Below are positions 34,956 through 47,200 of a stretch of 64,000 nucleotides of DNA, piece by piece; the stretch's first letter is position 1, and the number at the start of each line of letters is the position of its first letter. The stretch is from Adiantum capillus-veneris (taxonomy: Eukaryota > Streptophyta > Polypodiopsida > Polypodiales > Pteridaceae), in contig CM043944.1 of NCBI GenBank assembly GCA_014529385.2, positions 83,254,884 to 83,318,883 on the forward strand, in the 5' to 3' direction. The notes under the pieces were generated by a model. That model saw nothing but the letters and a program-made list of their open reading frames with translations. It did not search any database and had not been told where the DNA came from. The position numbers and the translations under genes were made by a program.

Positions 34956-37900
34956 GTGTGTGTATTTGCGTATCCAAAAAGCATGCCCAAAAAGCAAAAC
35001 TGCTGCAGATTCAACCTCCGCAATTTCCGCCGCAAAACGTGGGCGTCCGTACAGCTACCACGTGTCAAGCATCTGACCTTTTCCAGGCAACCTCGCCGCA
35101 TCAGCATTTCAGTCTCTTACAGAGCAGCCACGTCATCATGACAAAGCGGGTGTGTGTGTATAACCGGCCTGTACAACGTAGAGGGCGGTACTATTTCAAT
35201 TACCTGTTAACTTTACAAAGAGCACTGAGAAGGGAAGAGAACACAGTTGCGTCCAACGACTAGAATGTCACTGCGCACACGAGACCGAATCCCTGTAGGC
35301 CCCAAAGACTGGCGCCCCTTTCGGTATTTCTTTATTCAAATTAAGATAGACGATCCGACCACTTCGTACAAGCTTTCACAAAGCTGTCCAAACCTGGCGA
35401 GGGCTGAAAACGCAAGTTTTCGACCTGATTTTGGCAACATAACGGCGCAAAAACCCCTGTAGGTCAAAAGCACCTGTCTAGGACGGATTCCCTCGCTATC
35501 TGGAAGCTTTCTGGTGAGCTGTCACAGAAATTCAGCGGGCTGTAATTCCCTGTTTTTCACTGCCGGGTGCCCAAAAGCCTGTACATGCATCCCAAAGCTC
35601 TCACGAGGCTCCCCCGGTGTTCCCTTGCAGTTTAGGTGTGAAACCCTAAACCTGCAGAAAAACACAACAGGCTGTAATTCGCTGTTTCGGATCGTTTCTA
35701 CGCGTGTCCCAAGGGCTCCCGCACACAATGGGACAGTTCCCCTGTGAATCGGACGAGTTTTCACGCGAGAAAACTCTCCAAACTCGCAATCTTTCGCGAT
35801 GGAACTATGCGTACCTGTGGGTGATTAGCAATTAGCTAATCCGATTCCTGTTCAAAAGGCTCTTGGCTTGGCAAACGCGCATAAACCCCCAGAACTGTAC
35901 ATGTTCATCTGAGTAGCCCATCTAGTGGGGCATTACCATATGTGCCAAAGGGGAGAGAGAGATGCACGAGAGCAAATCATCACGCTACATGAGACAGAGG
36001 AGAAGGCAAGCTTTCCATTAAAGCTGTAGACCTACACCCACTACTCACACACACACTATAGGTCACTTATGATCAAAAATCATCCTCCTCTCTCAAATTG
36101 GGCGCCCCCTCTTCATGCTAGAAGTGGCAAAACTGCCTGGAGCCGCCATGTGTCCATTTTGCCCCTTTTGAGTTAATTCTCTAGTTCCCATTGACTTATA
36201 AAGTTATAAGTGACTTTCCGAGTGGCCCAGACTTCATCTGGCGCACACAGGCTTCCATACTCATCAGAATTCAATGCTAACTGGCCCGACCAGTGCCAAA
36301 CTGACCGACCCAGACTCCCGTTGTGAGAAACCTATTCGGCCGCAGCCGTTTCACACTGGCCATGCAATGTCCACTTGCACCTTTTCAAGGGTTCCGGGGA
36401 AAACAAGCAAAAATAAAATAAATAAAAATATCTAGTACTTATTTACGGAAGGCAACACCTCCTGGTGACACACCCCACCCTTGAAATACTGCAAGCGACC
36501 TCGCTTGCATGCCAATAATACATGCGGTATCTCCTGATATCACATATATTCTATGATGGGAATCCAAAATATACATGCTTCCGGAAATGTAGCGTTGGAC
36601 GATTAAACAATCCCACCAACCTGGCTACGACACATATATCAAGCATAGAAGTCTTCCAGTGTACTCTCAAGCACAAACTTCTCTAGCTAAATTCTGTATG
36701 GAAAGAGTAGATACAATTGCTTAACTACTCTCTTGAGCATCATGAACCATGCTCTTGCCTTGCTCCAGAAAAGGCTACATTAAGTCACTGTGGGTTCCAT
36801 CTAAAAGGCTTCAAGATACAATTGCAATAGCTGAGGTGAATCAACCAATTCACACTCTTCCATCCATTTGGCATCCAACGATGGATAGTTCTTGAACTTC
36901 ACCAAATAGCGTCGTGCAACCTTTCCTCTAACCTTTCTTTCTTTATGTGCCAATATCTGTTCAGGAACAAGGATTTCATCCAATTCTTCCACTTCAGGTT
37001 GTTCCTCATCAAGCATATTCTCTGGCACATCACCAACAAAGGGTCTTAGAAGGCTGACATGAAAAGCATTATTTATTTTCCAGCCTTTTGGTAGCTTTAA
37101 TCTGTAAGGTACATCGCTGATCTTTTCTGAAATCTGAAAAGGACCATAATATCGCATACTTAGCTTAGGAAACAAGTGTTCCTTGCCTTTCCTTTTCCTA
37201 AACCTGGCCTTTTCAAAGCGCAAAAGCACCCAATCACCAAGTGAAAATACAAGTTCACGTCGATGACGATCAGCAGCTTTCTTTTGCTTAGCCTGAGTCT
37301 TCTCAAGAGCAATCTTTATCTTCCTGTATGTTTCATCCATATCTTGCACATACTTGTCTGCCTCAAAAATCTTGTCCTTAGTCTGCAAAATGGGCGGGAC
37401 TTTCTTCCCTCCTTCCACTATCTCAAATGGTGCCTTACGTGTTGACGTATGCACAGTGTTATTGGAAGCATATTCAACCAATGGAAGATGATGTTCCCAA
37501 GTTGCCTTGTGCTCTGACACATAACATTTGAGCAGGTCCAGAACAGTAGAATTTGCCTCTTCTGACTGTCCATCAGTTTGCGGATGAAACGAAGAAGAGA
37601 ACTTTAGCGTAGTGCCCATGTTCTCAAACAATGCCTTCCAGAAAAGACTCGTCATACATGGATCCCTGCCACTAACAATTGACTGAGGCATCCCGTGATA
37701 TTTAAAGATATTGCTCAAGAATATCTTGACCATGTGTTCTGGCTTTATCTTCTTCCTCACAGGAATGAAATGGGCATGCTTACTGAACCTACAAATGATA
37801 GTCCAAATCCCATCATTGCCTGTTTGCATCCTTGGAAGATCAAAGATAAAGTCCATTGCTATGCTTTCCCATGGCCTATCTGGGATCGGCAATGGCTCCA

Positions 37901-40900
37901 ACAATCCAGGTTGCTTTTGTCTGTCAAATTTGACTTTTTGGCATACTAAGCATGATCTTACAAATTTGTCAACATCTTGATGCAAAGCTGGCCAATAGAA
38001 GAATGCCTCAAACCCTTTCACTGTCGCATCAATTCCACGATGCCCAGCATAAGGTGGAGCATGACTTTCCATCAAAATCTTTGGCCGTAACTGTTTAGTA
38101 ACGCATAACTTTCCATGCATCATGAGAAAGTCACTCTTAAGCATATAGTGCTCATGATGTTGCCCATCAACAAGCTGGTCATAGATCCTTGCAAAATCTG
38201 GATCTTCAGCATATTGTGTTTTCATTTCGTCTAGTTCACAATGGTACGGAATTGACACTGTTGAAATTAAGGGCTTTCATGACAACGCATCAGCCACCAC
38301 ATTCTTTTTCCCTTGCACATGCACAATCTGAAAATGGAACATTGACAAGATGTTTGCCCATCGCATGTGCTTCTCAGACAACTTCGTCTGTGTGAGAAAA
38401 TATCGCAAGGTTTGATGATCCGTTTGGACAACAAAATCAGCCCCTAGCAGATAGTGTTTCCAACTAGTGAGAGCATGAATTACTGCCAGCAATTCTTTCT
38501 TATAGACTTGCAAGTTCCTTTCAGTCTTCAAAAGAATTGCGCTCTCATATGCGACTACTCGGCCATTCTGCATTAGAACTACACCAAGACTATGGCCACA
38601 CGCATCACACTAAACCACAAAAGGTTTTGAAAGATCTGGCAAAATGATTACCGGATCTGAAGTCAGCTTCTCTTTCCAAGTGTTTGAACGCTAAAATTTC
38701 CTTGGCTGTCCACTTGAAAGTAACTCCTTTTCCTTGTAGTGCATGGAGTGGAGAAGCAATCTCAGCAAAATTTCGGATGAACCTCCTGTAGTAGGAACAT
38801 AAGCCTAGAAAGCTTCGAATGTCATGTACGGATTTCAAGTCTGGCCATGACCTAATTGCTTCCACTTTAGCGAGATCCATGCGTACCCCATCCTTTGAAA
38901 CAATGTGCCCAACGAAGTGAATCTCTTGCAAAAAGAATTCACTCTTCTTCGCATTAATGAGTAGCCTGTTCTTGCGTAACTCATTGAAAACTGCAGTCAA
39001 GTGATCCCTATGCTCCTCTTCAGACTTCGAATAGACAATCATGTCATCAAAGAAGGTACCCACGAAGTTTCTATGTGGTCTAAAAATTATGTCCATCATT
39101 CTATTAAACGTGGCAGGAGCATTTGTGAGACCAAATGGCATGACAAGAAACTCATAGAGACCAAATGTTATCCTGAACGCAGTCTTATGGACATCTTCTG
39201 GCCTAATGCGTATCTGATGGTAGCCACTCTTTAGGTCTATCCTTGTAAACAATGACGCTCCCTCAAGGCGATCAAGAATGTCATCTATCCTCGGTATGGG
39301 GAATTTGTTCTTGATGGTATTCTTATTCAAGGCGCGATAGTCAATGCACATGCGCCATGAACCATCCTTCTTCTGCACTAAGAGTACAGGCGAACAAAAA
39401 GGGGATGAACTGGGCTGAATCAGCCCCTTCTCTAAAAGCTCGTTGACCTGACTCATAATCTCTTTCTGCTTGGCTGCACTAACCCTGTATGGTGGTCTAT
39501 TCGGTGGACTAGAACCTGGCACAAGATCTATAGTATGATCCTCGGGTCTCTCAAGAGGTAACTCCCCTGGCAAAGAGTCCGAAAACAATCACTGAAACCA
39601 CTCAAAAAAGTTGACGTGTCTTTATCTAGGGTAGACAAATTAGAGGTACTTTTGCAAAGATCAAGTACGCAAAAAGATGATTCTTTATTACAGATGAAAT
39701 AGCAGAAGTAGAAACAATTGGAACAGACTCGCCTTTAAGCTTTACATCAAGGACATGAGTCTTTCCTCTATGTACAAGGGTAATCTTTTTGTTGTAAGTA
39801 TCCACCATAGCATGCAACCTGTAACACCATGGGATACCCAGTAACACATCACAGCCCTCAAGTGGCATCATATGAAATTCTTCCGCATCCACATAGCTCT
39901 GAATGTGCAGACGAAGCTTCCCCAAAATGGGAGTAACGGGCTCTGAATGACCTGGGCATGCCAAATCTGCTTCCCCTGTCATACCCATCTCCTCTGCACG
40001 AATGCCCAACTTTGATGCCAATTCTGGTCATAGACACCCATGTTCACGTACATAGGGTTACCCATGCCTGTTTGCATTGTCCGAACACATTCCCTGGCAT
40101 ATAACATGTGGAAGTTCCAGCCATAGCTTGAAACATTGAACCACCTCCAAAATAACCAGGATAAGTATTAGGTAATGGAAGGGTCTGACGCATAGCGTGT
40201 TCATTACTCCCTTGACCATTCACAAACGGTTCCTGTCCAGCTAAAGCAAGCTGATTTGGATCATTGGACACCGCTAGTTGCTCAACCACATTGGCTTTCC
40301 CTCGAGCATCATGAGTCCTCTGCGCATTGGAAATCTCCTTTTCCTGCAACGGCTCAGTCATGCCCTGTGTAGGAGGCTGAAAACCCTGTGTCGGAGCATG
40401 TAAGAACTCCTGCATCCTGCTGAAACATGTCCATGCAGCAATGCAGTTGAGTTCTAAACAACCTGTCCTCTTCTTGAAGAGTTGAAGGAACTTTCTCCGT
40501 GCCATGTGAGGAAGATCCCTCTTCAGGTACTTCGTCTCCCTTCTCTGCCATAACGACAAGCTCTCTGTTGCTTTCACCCACAACAATCCACGTTGCACTT
40601 TTTAAAGAAAAAGTGACTATCCCGTCGATGGAACCATATAACCGGCCTGTACAATGTAGAGGGCGGTACTATTTCAATTACCTGTTAACTTTACACAGAG
40701 CACTGAGAAGGGAAGAGAACACAGTTGCGTCCAGCAACTAGAATGTCACTGCGCACACGAGACCGACACCCTGTAGGCCCCAAAGACTGGCGCCCCTTTC
40801 TGTATTTCTTTATTCAAATTAAGATAGACGATCCGACCACTTTGCACAAGCTTTCACAAAGCTGTCCAAACCTGGCGAGGGCTGAAAACGCAGGTTTTCG

Positions 40901-43900
40901 ACCTGATTTTGGCAACATAACGGCGCAAAAACCCCTGTAGGTCAAAAGCACCTGTCTAGGACGGATTCCCTCGCTATCTGGAAGCTTTCTGGTGAGCTGT
41001 CACAGAAATTCAGCGGGCTGTAATTCCCTGTTTTTTATTGTCGGGTGCCCAAAAGCCTGTACGCGCATCCCAAGGCTCTCACGAGGCTCCCCCGGTGTTC
41101 CCTTGCAGTTTAGGTGCGAAACACTAAACCTGCAGAAAAACACAGGCTGTAATTCGCTGTTTCGGATCGTTTTTAGCGGAGCGAACACGCCTATGCATGT
41201 CCCAAGGGCTCCCGCACACAATGGGACAGTTCCCTGTGAATCGGACGAGTTTTTCACGCGAGAAAACTCTCCAAACTCGCAATCTTTCGCGATGGAACTG
41301 TGCGTACCTGTGGGTGATTAGCAATTAGCTAATCCGGTTCCTGTTCAGAAGGCTCTTGCCTTGGCAAACGCACATAAACCCCCAAAACTGTACATGTTCA
41401 TCTGAGTAGCCCATCTAGTGGGGCATTACCATATGTGCCAAAGGGGAGAGAGAGAGATGCACGAGAGCAAATCATCGCGCTACATGAGACAGAGGAGAAG
41501 GCAAGCTTTCCATTAAAGCTATAGACCTGCACCCACTACTCACACACACACACTATAGGTCACTTATGATCAAAAATCAGCCTCCTCTCTCAAATTGGGC
41601 GCCCCCTCTTCATGCTGGAAGTGGCAAAACTGCCCGGAGCCGCCATGTGTCCAATTTGCCCCTTTTGAGTTAATTCTCTAGTTCCCACTGACTTATAAAG
41701 TTATAAGTGACTTTTCGAGTGGCCCAGACTTCATTTGGCGCACACAGGCTTCCATACTCATCAGAATTCAGTGCTAACTGGCTCGACCAATGCCAGACTG
41801 ACCGACCCAGACTCCCGCTGTGAGAAATCTATTCGGGTGCAGCCGTTTCACACTGGCCATGCAATGTCCACTTGCACCTTTTCAAGGGTTCCGGGGAAAA
41901 CAAGTAAAAATAAAATAAATAAAAATATGTAGTACTTATTTACGGAAGGCAACAGAAAAAATACACCTCCCGGTGACAGTGTGCATACAGAAGCCACGTC
42001 ACCAGTCTGTGACAGCACTTCCCCTCTTTGATGTAGAGAGCTCTCTGGGAAAGAGTAAGCTTGGGTCATGCATCCTTTTCTTTCTTTTCTGGGTTACTCT
42101 TCTTCTTTCTACTTTCATTGTTCGAAGTCTGTTCATTCCTTTGTGTCATGATTTCATCTGTGGGGTAGGTCAAATTGCTTGAGTGAATGGCAAAACCCCG
42201 TTTTGCATAATTCATCAATTCCTAAATGGAATCTGACTTTTGCTCTAAGCAGTGATCTCGGATCTCTGTAGGAAGACCCAAGGTAAACCGCTCAATCTGT
42301 TCTTTGAACGAGATCTTCTTAAATGAAGAGGCTGGTAGAAAAGAGCTCCAGAATCACTCGCAATATGCGTCCAAAGTATTCTTCTTAGTCATCCAAAGAT
42401 GGTTCCAAGCACTTCGTATGTCGCGTTCGTACTCTCGAGGTAGCCAAGAAGAAATAAAAAGCCTTTTAAATTTCAGCCATTTAACTGGCGCTTTCCTGTT
42501 TAATAGAAGTGTGGACCACCAAGCTTGAGCATTTCCCCTCGAGTTAGCCAAGAAGAAATAAAAAGCCTTTTAAATTTCAGCCATTTAACTAGCGCTTTCC
42601 TGTTTAATAGAAGTCTCGACCACCAAGTTTGAGCATTTCCCCTGAAGTAATAAGTAGCCCTCCAAATCTTGGAGTGCTCTGAGTAACGCCCTCCAGAGAA
42701 AGCTATGTCAAACTGCTGTATGAAGGCCAAAGCCTTCGAAGCATCTCGAAAACCAAAAAATGTGTTAAATTTAACCGACTCTCCACCTTCTTTGAACTCT
42801 CGAACTTTCTTGCTTTTATCTTCCAGAAAGTCATACTGGTTGGCTTTATAAAAATTCTTCTTCTTTGAATAGGATCTGCGGTCGTCGGAGTCCGAACTAT
42901 CCGAAGACGAGTCCTCTGTAGAACTGTCCGAAACTAGGCAAAATTTAGACCTCTTTGCCTTTTTCTTGCCCTTTTGCTTTTTGCTTCGCTTTTTGCCTTT
43001 TCTGTCTTCTTCGCTTGAATCGGAAGAGCTAGAAGAACTCTCAGAAGAAAAAAAGGAAGAACTAGGTAATCCTTCAAACCGCACACGCTTCTTCTGCTTT
43101 CTTGCCGAGGCAAAGGTAGACTAACGACCCAAATATCCTGGAACTCAGTTCCTTTCTTCTGCTTTTTGTCGTGCTTTTCTGCTTTGTTTTGCGCGTCAAA
43201 AAGCTGAGTAATACGTGCATCAACCACCTCTTCTAATTCCTGTTCAGTAAACATCCTTGGGGTAGGAGGTTTCTTGAGTACTTGTTTGGGGGATGGTTCT
43301 GTGGTCTGCAGCCACTGTGCACACACCTCGGGTCTGAGTCATAAATTTTGCAAATTTCAGGTCCTTCGCAAAATTTAACATCATCTTTCCTGCGTCGTCG
43401 ATCAGTCGTCAATGCTCCATCTCTTCAAGCTCCGCCAGAGTAGGCCGAGACGGGCCATACTCCTTGCGTGAATCTTCTTCGTGATCTCCTCCCGCATCTC
43501 CAGATGCAGAGGGAGTCGACTGATCTCTGTCTGAAGCCATAAGTGCCACGTAAAAAAGATCGGATTTCCCGGCAGAAGAGAAATCGGCTGCGCTATGATA
43601 CCACTGTAAAAGACTTGGACACTCCAAGTCGAGAATCTACCGCGACACCACAAGAATTCACTTCAAAACAGTTCACAGTTCACAATTTATTCGACACTGA
43701 CCCGGCAGAGTTCCATGCCTACAGATGTTGGCCCCAAAGACTGGCACCCCTTTCGGTATTTCTTTTTATATTAATCTGTTGCAAAAGTACAAGTGAGTGG
43801 GAGGCTCTCACTCTCACACTCTGCGTCCAGATGCTCTGGGAAGTGGGAGGCCTCCCCACTTATTTAAGGGTTTACAAGGGATGCCAAAAGCAGAGCCCCA

Positions 43901-43990
43901 AAAGCTGAAAATCAAAAGCCTTGCCAAATAAAGCAAAAGCTCTCTGTCTCTCACAAGCTCTCTCTTTTTAGTAAATAAAGTAGAGCTTTT

Positions 43991-44073
<83 letters not shown>

Positions 44074-44213
44074 GTAGATAAGCAACCCACTTTTGCGTAG
44101 AAAAGCAGCCCACGCAAAACTGCCCAAAAGCAACGCCGTAAAACGCGGGCGTTCGTACAGTAGCCAGTCCCGCAGAATAAAGTAGAGCTTTTAGTAAATA
44201 AAGTAGAGCTTTT

Positions 44214-44291
<78 letters not shown>

Positions 44292-47200
44292 GTAGATAAG
44301 CAGCCCACTTTTGCGTAGAAAAGCAGCCCACGCAAAACTGCCCAAAAGCAACGCCATAAAACGCGGGCGTTCGTACAGCAGTCAGTCCCGCAGAATGCGC
44401 CGCTTTTTACAGGCCTGTCCGTACAATGCAGCCACGTCATCAATTTTGCCGGGAATTGTCCATGCTTGAAGGGGAGAGTGTGTGTGTGTGTGTGTACTGG
44501 ACAGCCAACAGCCCCGTCACCAATTTGTGACAGTTTTTGTCTTATGTCTATTTTTGCAAGCATAATCAAGGGTGACTGCAAATCTTTCAAGAGGGGGTAT
44601 AACACAAAATGACGACCTGGCATGACCTAAAGGACGGACTCCGAACAGATAGGGGTCAAATCCCTAGTGAAGGATGCAAAAGTAGTTTACCAACTTTCAA
44701 GTTTGGCCGAGTGGCCCAATGTCACGTGCGCATTACACTAGAGCCGCGTGGACAAGAAACTGCTACAGTCTAGCCTCAATCTTAATTTAGCATAGGATCT
44801 AGCCTGGCATTTTGTGAGCCTCTAGCAGGACGTGCATGTTCAGGCAGGTCGTAGTTGCATGCCCTCTAGTGCCCAATACAATCAGTTCAGCATGTGAATC
44901 ACTTCTTATTAGTAGGCTCTCAACTTATTAAAAGTGACACTTTAGCTTCAATTTTTCATGATCGTGGGGTCCAAAGAGGACTGCTCGACCAGCTTAAAGA
45001 GTGAATATAGGTGCTCCTAGGGGGTCACCTTTAAGGCAAGAAGGACAAGTACCATAGTACCCGCAACAACAGGATAGTCAGCACCTCAAGTTAGCGTTTT
45101 TCAATAGAACCAGCATTTTTTCAGTGTTTTTAGAGTTACCTATATTTCCAGCCACTTGACCTCGTTGTAACAAACTGCTGACGTGTCGACCTACTAATGA
45201 ACGGAGCTACCGGCCGAGGGGCCTAAACCCCAAGACGAATAAGTAACAGAAGAAGTGTCACAAAGTGATGACGTGGTTGCTCGAGAGCAGAAACCCTAAC
45301 CCTAATTTCTGCCAAAAACCATGATTGCTGAAAGCCTGATTCTGGAAACCCTAACCCTAAAACCTGCAAACCCTAATTTCTACCAGAAACCCTAACTACA
45401 GAAACCCTAATTCTGAAAACCCTAACCCTAAAACCTACAAACCCTAATTCTGCACACCCTAACCCTAAAACTGCAACAGCGTGGCTGATTTCCGAAAATT
45501 GCGTTGGCATGATGATGTGGCAGGCTGTACGGATTTCCGTGATTTACGCTAGCAGCTTTTGGCATTGCTTTTTGGCCAGAAGCTTTTGAGTTTGAAAGCT
45601 TTTCATGTAAACTGCTTTTTGGACCAGAAGCGTTTGAGTTTGAAAGCTTTTCATGTAAACTGCTTTTTGGACCAGAAGCTTTTGATTTTGAAAGCTTTTC
45701 ATGTAAACTGCTTTTTAGGCCAAGGGCCTTTAAATATGAGGCTAGGGCTCATTCTCTGGCATGCTTCCTGGAGAAGGTGCAGAGTCTGGAGTACCGGCTT
45801 GTACTTTGATGATGCAATATAAAGAAATACCGAAAGGGGCGCCAAGGTTTGGGGCCAATACTCTCTAGGGTGGAATTCCGCCACTCCGTGTCGCGTGTCG
45901 TCTCTCTCTTTCAGTTCAGTTGTTATTGAAGTGCTAAAAGTCTGTTCAGTCTGTTCTTTTCTATGGGCACGTGGTGCCCCCCCCCCTTGTGACATCGCGT
46001 TTCTCCATCTTTAGCATCCACTACCATGCAACACCTGGCGCCTGCTTTCTCAGCCTACTGCCTACCTTCTCACCCTTTGGCTTTCGTCTTGTAGCCAAGA
46101 GTACCGTCAACCTGCGTTTCCAGCCTTGTACACCTTGGCTGCCCATCGCTTGGCTTTAGTACACAGTACCACCAGTACCTTCAGCATCAGCACAACAATA
46201 CCCTGAGTATTCAGCATTTCAGCACTTCAACCCTGCAGGACCGTCAGTACCAAGTACCGTTAGTACCCAGTACACATCCAGAGCACTCAGCAGAAGCATC
46301 AGCATCCCGCATAAGCATTCAGTCCTTAGCCTCGCAGTACCAAGTATCCACAGCAAGTACCCCTCACCAAGTATCTAGTATACCAAGCATCTCTAGCAAG
46401 TACCCATCGACATTTAAGCAGTACCAAGCATCTCTAGCAAGTATCCATCAGCATCTCAGCATTTGGGCCCACAAGGGTGGTTGGGAACCGACATGCATTG
46501 TTGTCTCTCTTCTCTATCTCCCTCTCTCCTTCGTTGTGTTAAGTTCAGTTTCTCTTTTCAAATGAAGTAAAATAACCTTGTGTTTGTGTGGAGTACTAGA
46601 TCCGCGCTAATCCTTAAACACTTCCGCTGCACCTGACACCCAATTTTAAAAATTCATTTCCTACTAACTTATGGGACCCTGTCTAATGGGGCCTAAGGGG
46701 CTTAAATATTTGTGCGACAAGTTGATGGCGTGGCATCGAGTTGATGATGTGGCAATTGTATGGACGCCCGCATTTTACACTATTGCACGCATTTCCATGA
46801 ATCGTGTTGGGAACTCCTAGCTCTAGCTTTCGAGACAAGATGCTTCTAGACTTGAAGCTTTTCATGTGTACTGTTTTTTTTGGAAGGCCCACGGCCTATA
46901 AATCGAGTCACGGCCTCAGTCTCTTGCAAATTAGCTTGGGAGCGCTGCTGAGACGAGGACTCTCAGACATTGTACTTTGTGAAGCATTCATAATAAAGAA
47001 ATACCAAAAGGGGCGCCAGTCTTTGGGACCAATCTCTCTGGGCAAGAACTACGCCGTGCCGTGTCGTCTCTCTCTCGGTTTTGTTCAATTCTTTCACTTT
47101 TCTCGCGTGTTGTGGTAGATTCTCGGCTTCGTGTGTCCAAGTCTGTTACAAGGTGCATGATCCGCTTCATTCGTCCTTATTAAAGTATCATATCTAAAAA

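Larger units (their letters stand above)
35157..41978 (-). mobile_element. Ty3/gypsy chromovirus S, complete ends, inside the G LTR
   Basis: Two LTRs of about 1.3 kb flank a minus-strand gag-pol. The target duplication GTGTG is at 41979-41983 and within the TG repeat at 35150-35158. Removing S restores a continuous G LTR tip ending TGTCAC on the minus strand. Gag is short and broken, and the integrase lacks a catalytic residue, so S is dead although its pol is the best kept of the gypsy elements here. Confidence 0.9.
26127..42014 (-). mobile_element. Ty3/gypsy element G, 3'-truncated, interrupted by R1/H and by S
   Basis: The pieces of G are 26127-27822 (protease to gag), 34318-35156 (rest of gag fused to the LTR) and 41979-42014 (outer tip of the LTR). 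They become continuous once R1 (27823-34317) and S (35157-41978) are removed, as their target duplications require. G ends at 26126 against the F LTR, so RT, integrase and the 3' LTR are gone. The LTR-gag joint near 34465 lacks the PBS and leader that the related T keeps. Confidence 0.8.
42015..44532 (-). mobile_element. Ty3/gypsy element T: gag and 5' LTR, cut by the insertion of G
   Basis: T reads on the minus strand from its 5' LTR through the PBS and gag, and stops at 42015 within the zinc knuckle ('GAAGTGC' codons), where the G LTR begins. Its protease, pol and 3' LTR are not found. T is thus older than G. To its right it abuts 67 bp of a plus-strand gypsy 3' end (U). Confidence 0.8.
45166..45994 (+). 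mobile_element. Solo LTR V, inside X
   Basis: It begins TGTAACAAACTGCTGACGTG and ends CCTTGTGACA. It is related to W along most of its length ('tctggcatgcttcctgga', 'gcacgtggtgccc'). A clean target duplication was not seen (flanks CTCGT and TCGCG), so the exact ends are tentative. Confidence 0.65.
44720..46638 (+). mobile_element. Solo LTR X, inside the U LTR
   Basis: It begins TGTCACGTGCG and ends CTTCCGCTGCACCTGACA. It is flanked by CCCAA at 44715-44719 and 46639-46643. Its last 15 bases nearly equal the inner LTR end of family R (CGCTGCACCTAACA) and its first nine equal the R start, so X is a distant member of the R clan in the opposite orientation. It contains solo LTR V. Confidence 0.85.
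44533..47150 (+). mobile_element. Gypsy U remnant: polypurine tract plus LTR, split by solo LTR X
   Basis: 44533-44599 resembles the last 70 bp of F before its LTR, ending in CAAGAGGGGGTAT. The LTR runs 44600-44719 and 46644-47150 (about 627 bp), starting near TAACACAAAATGACG and ending GTCTGTTACA. Removing X joins 'gagtggcccaa' to 'ttttaaaaattc', which matches solo LTR W across the joint. Confidence 0.75.

Noticed and set aside
34716-35107. Open frames of repeated Arg-Glu or Ser-Leu
   Set aside because: They are translations of the (CT)n/(GA)n tracts in the gypsy G LTR. Such repeats are open in several frames by composition alone.
43814-44623. A 269-codon minus-strand frame
   Set aside because: It spans the gypsy T LTR and its two CT tracts, starts beyond the LTR and has no family resemblance. 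It is a repeat-driven open frame.
45289-45475. A former chromosome end
   Set aside because: The telomere-like units are broken by regular spacers and lie wholly inside an LTR.
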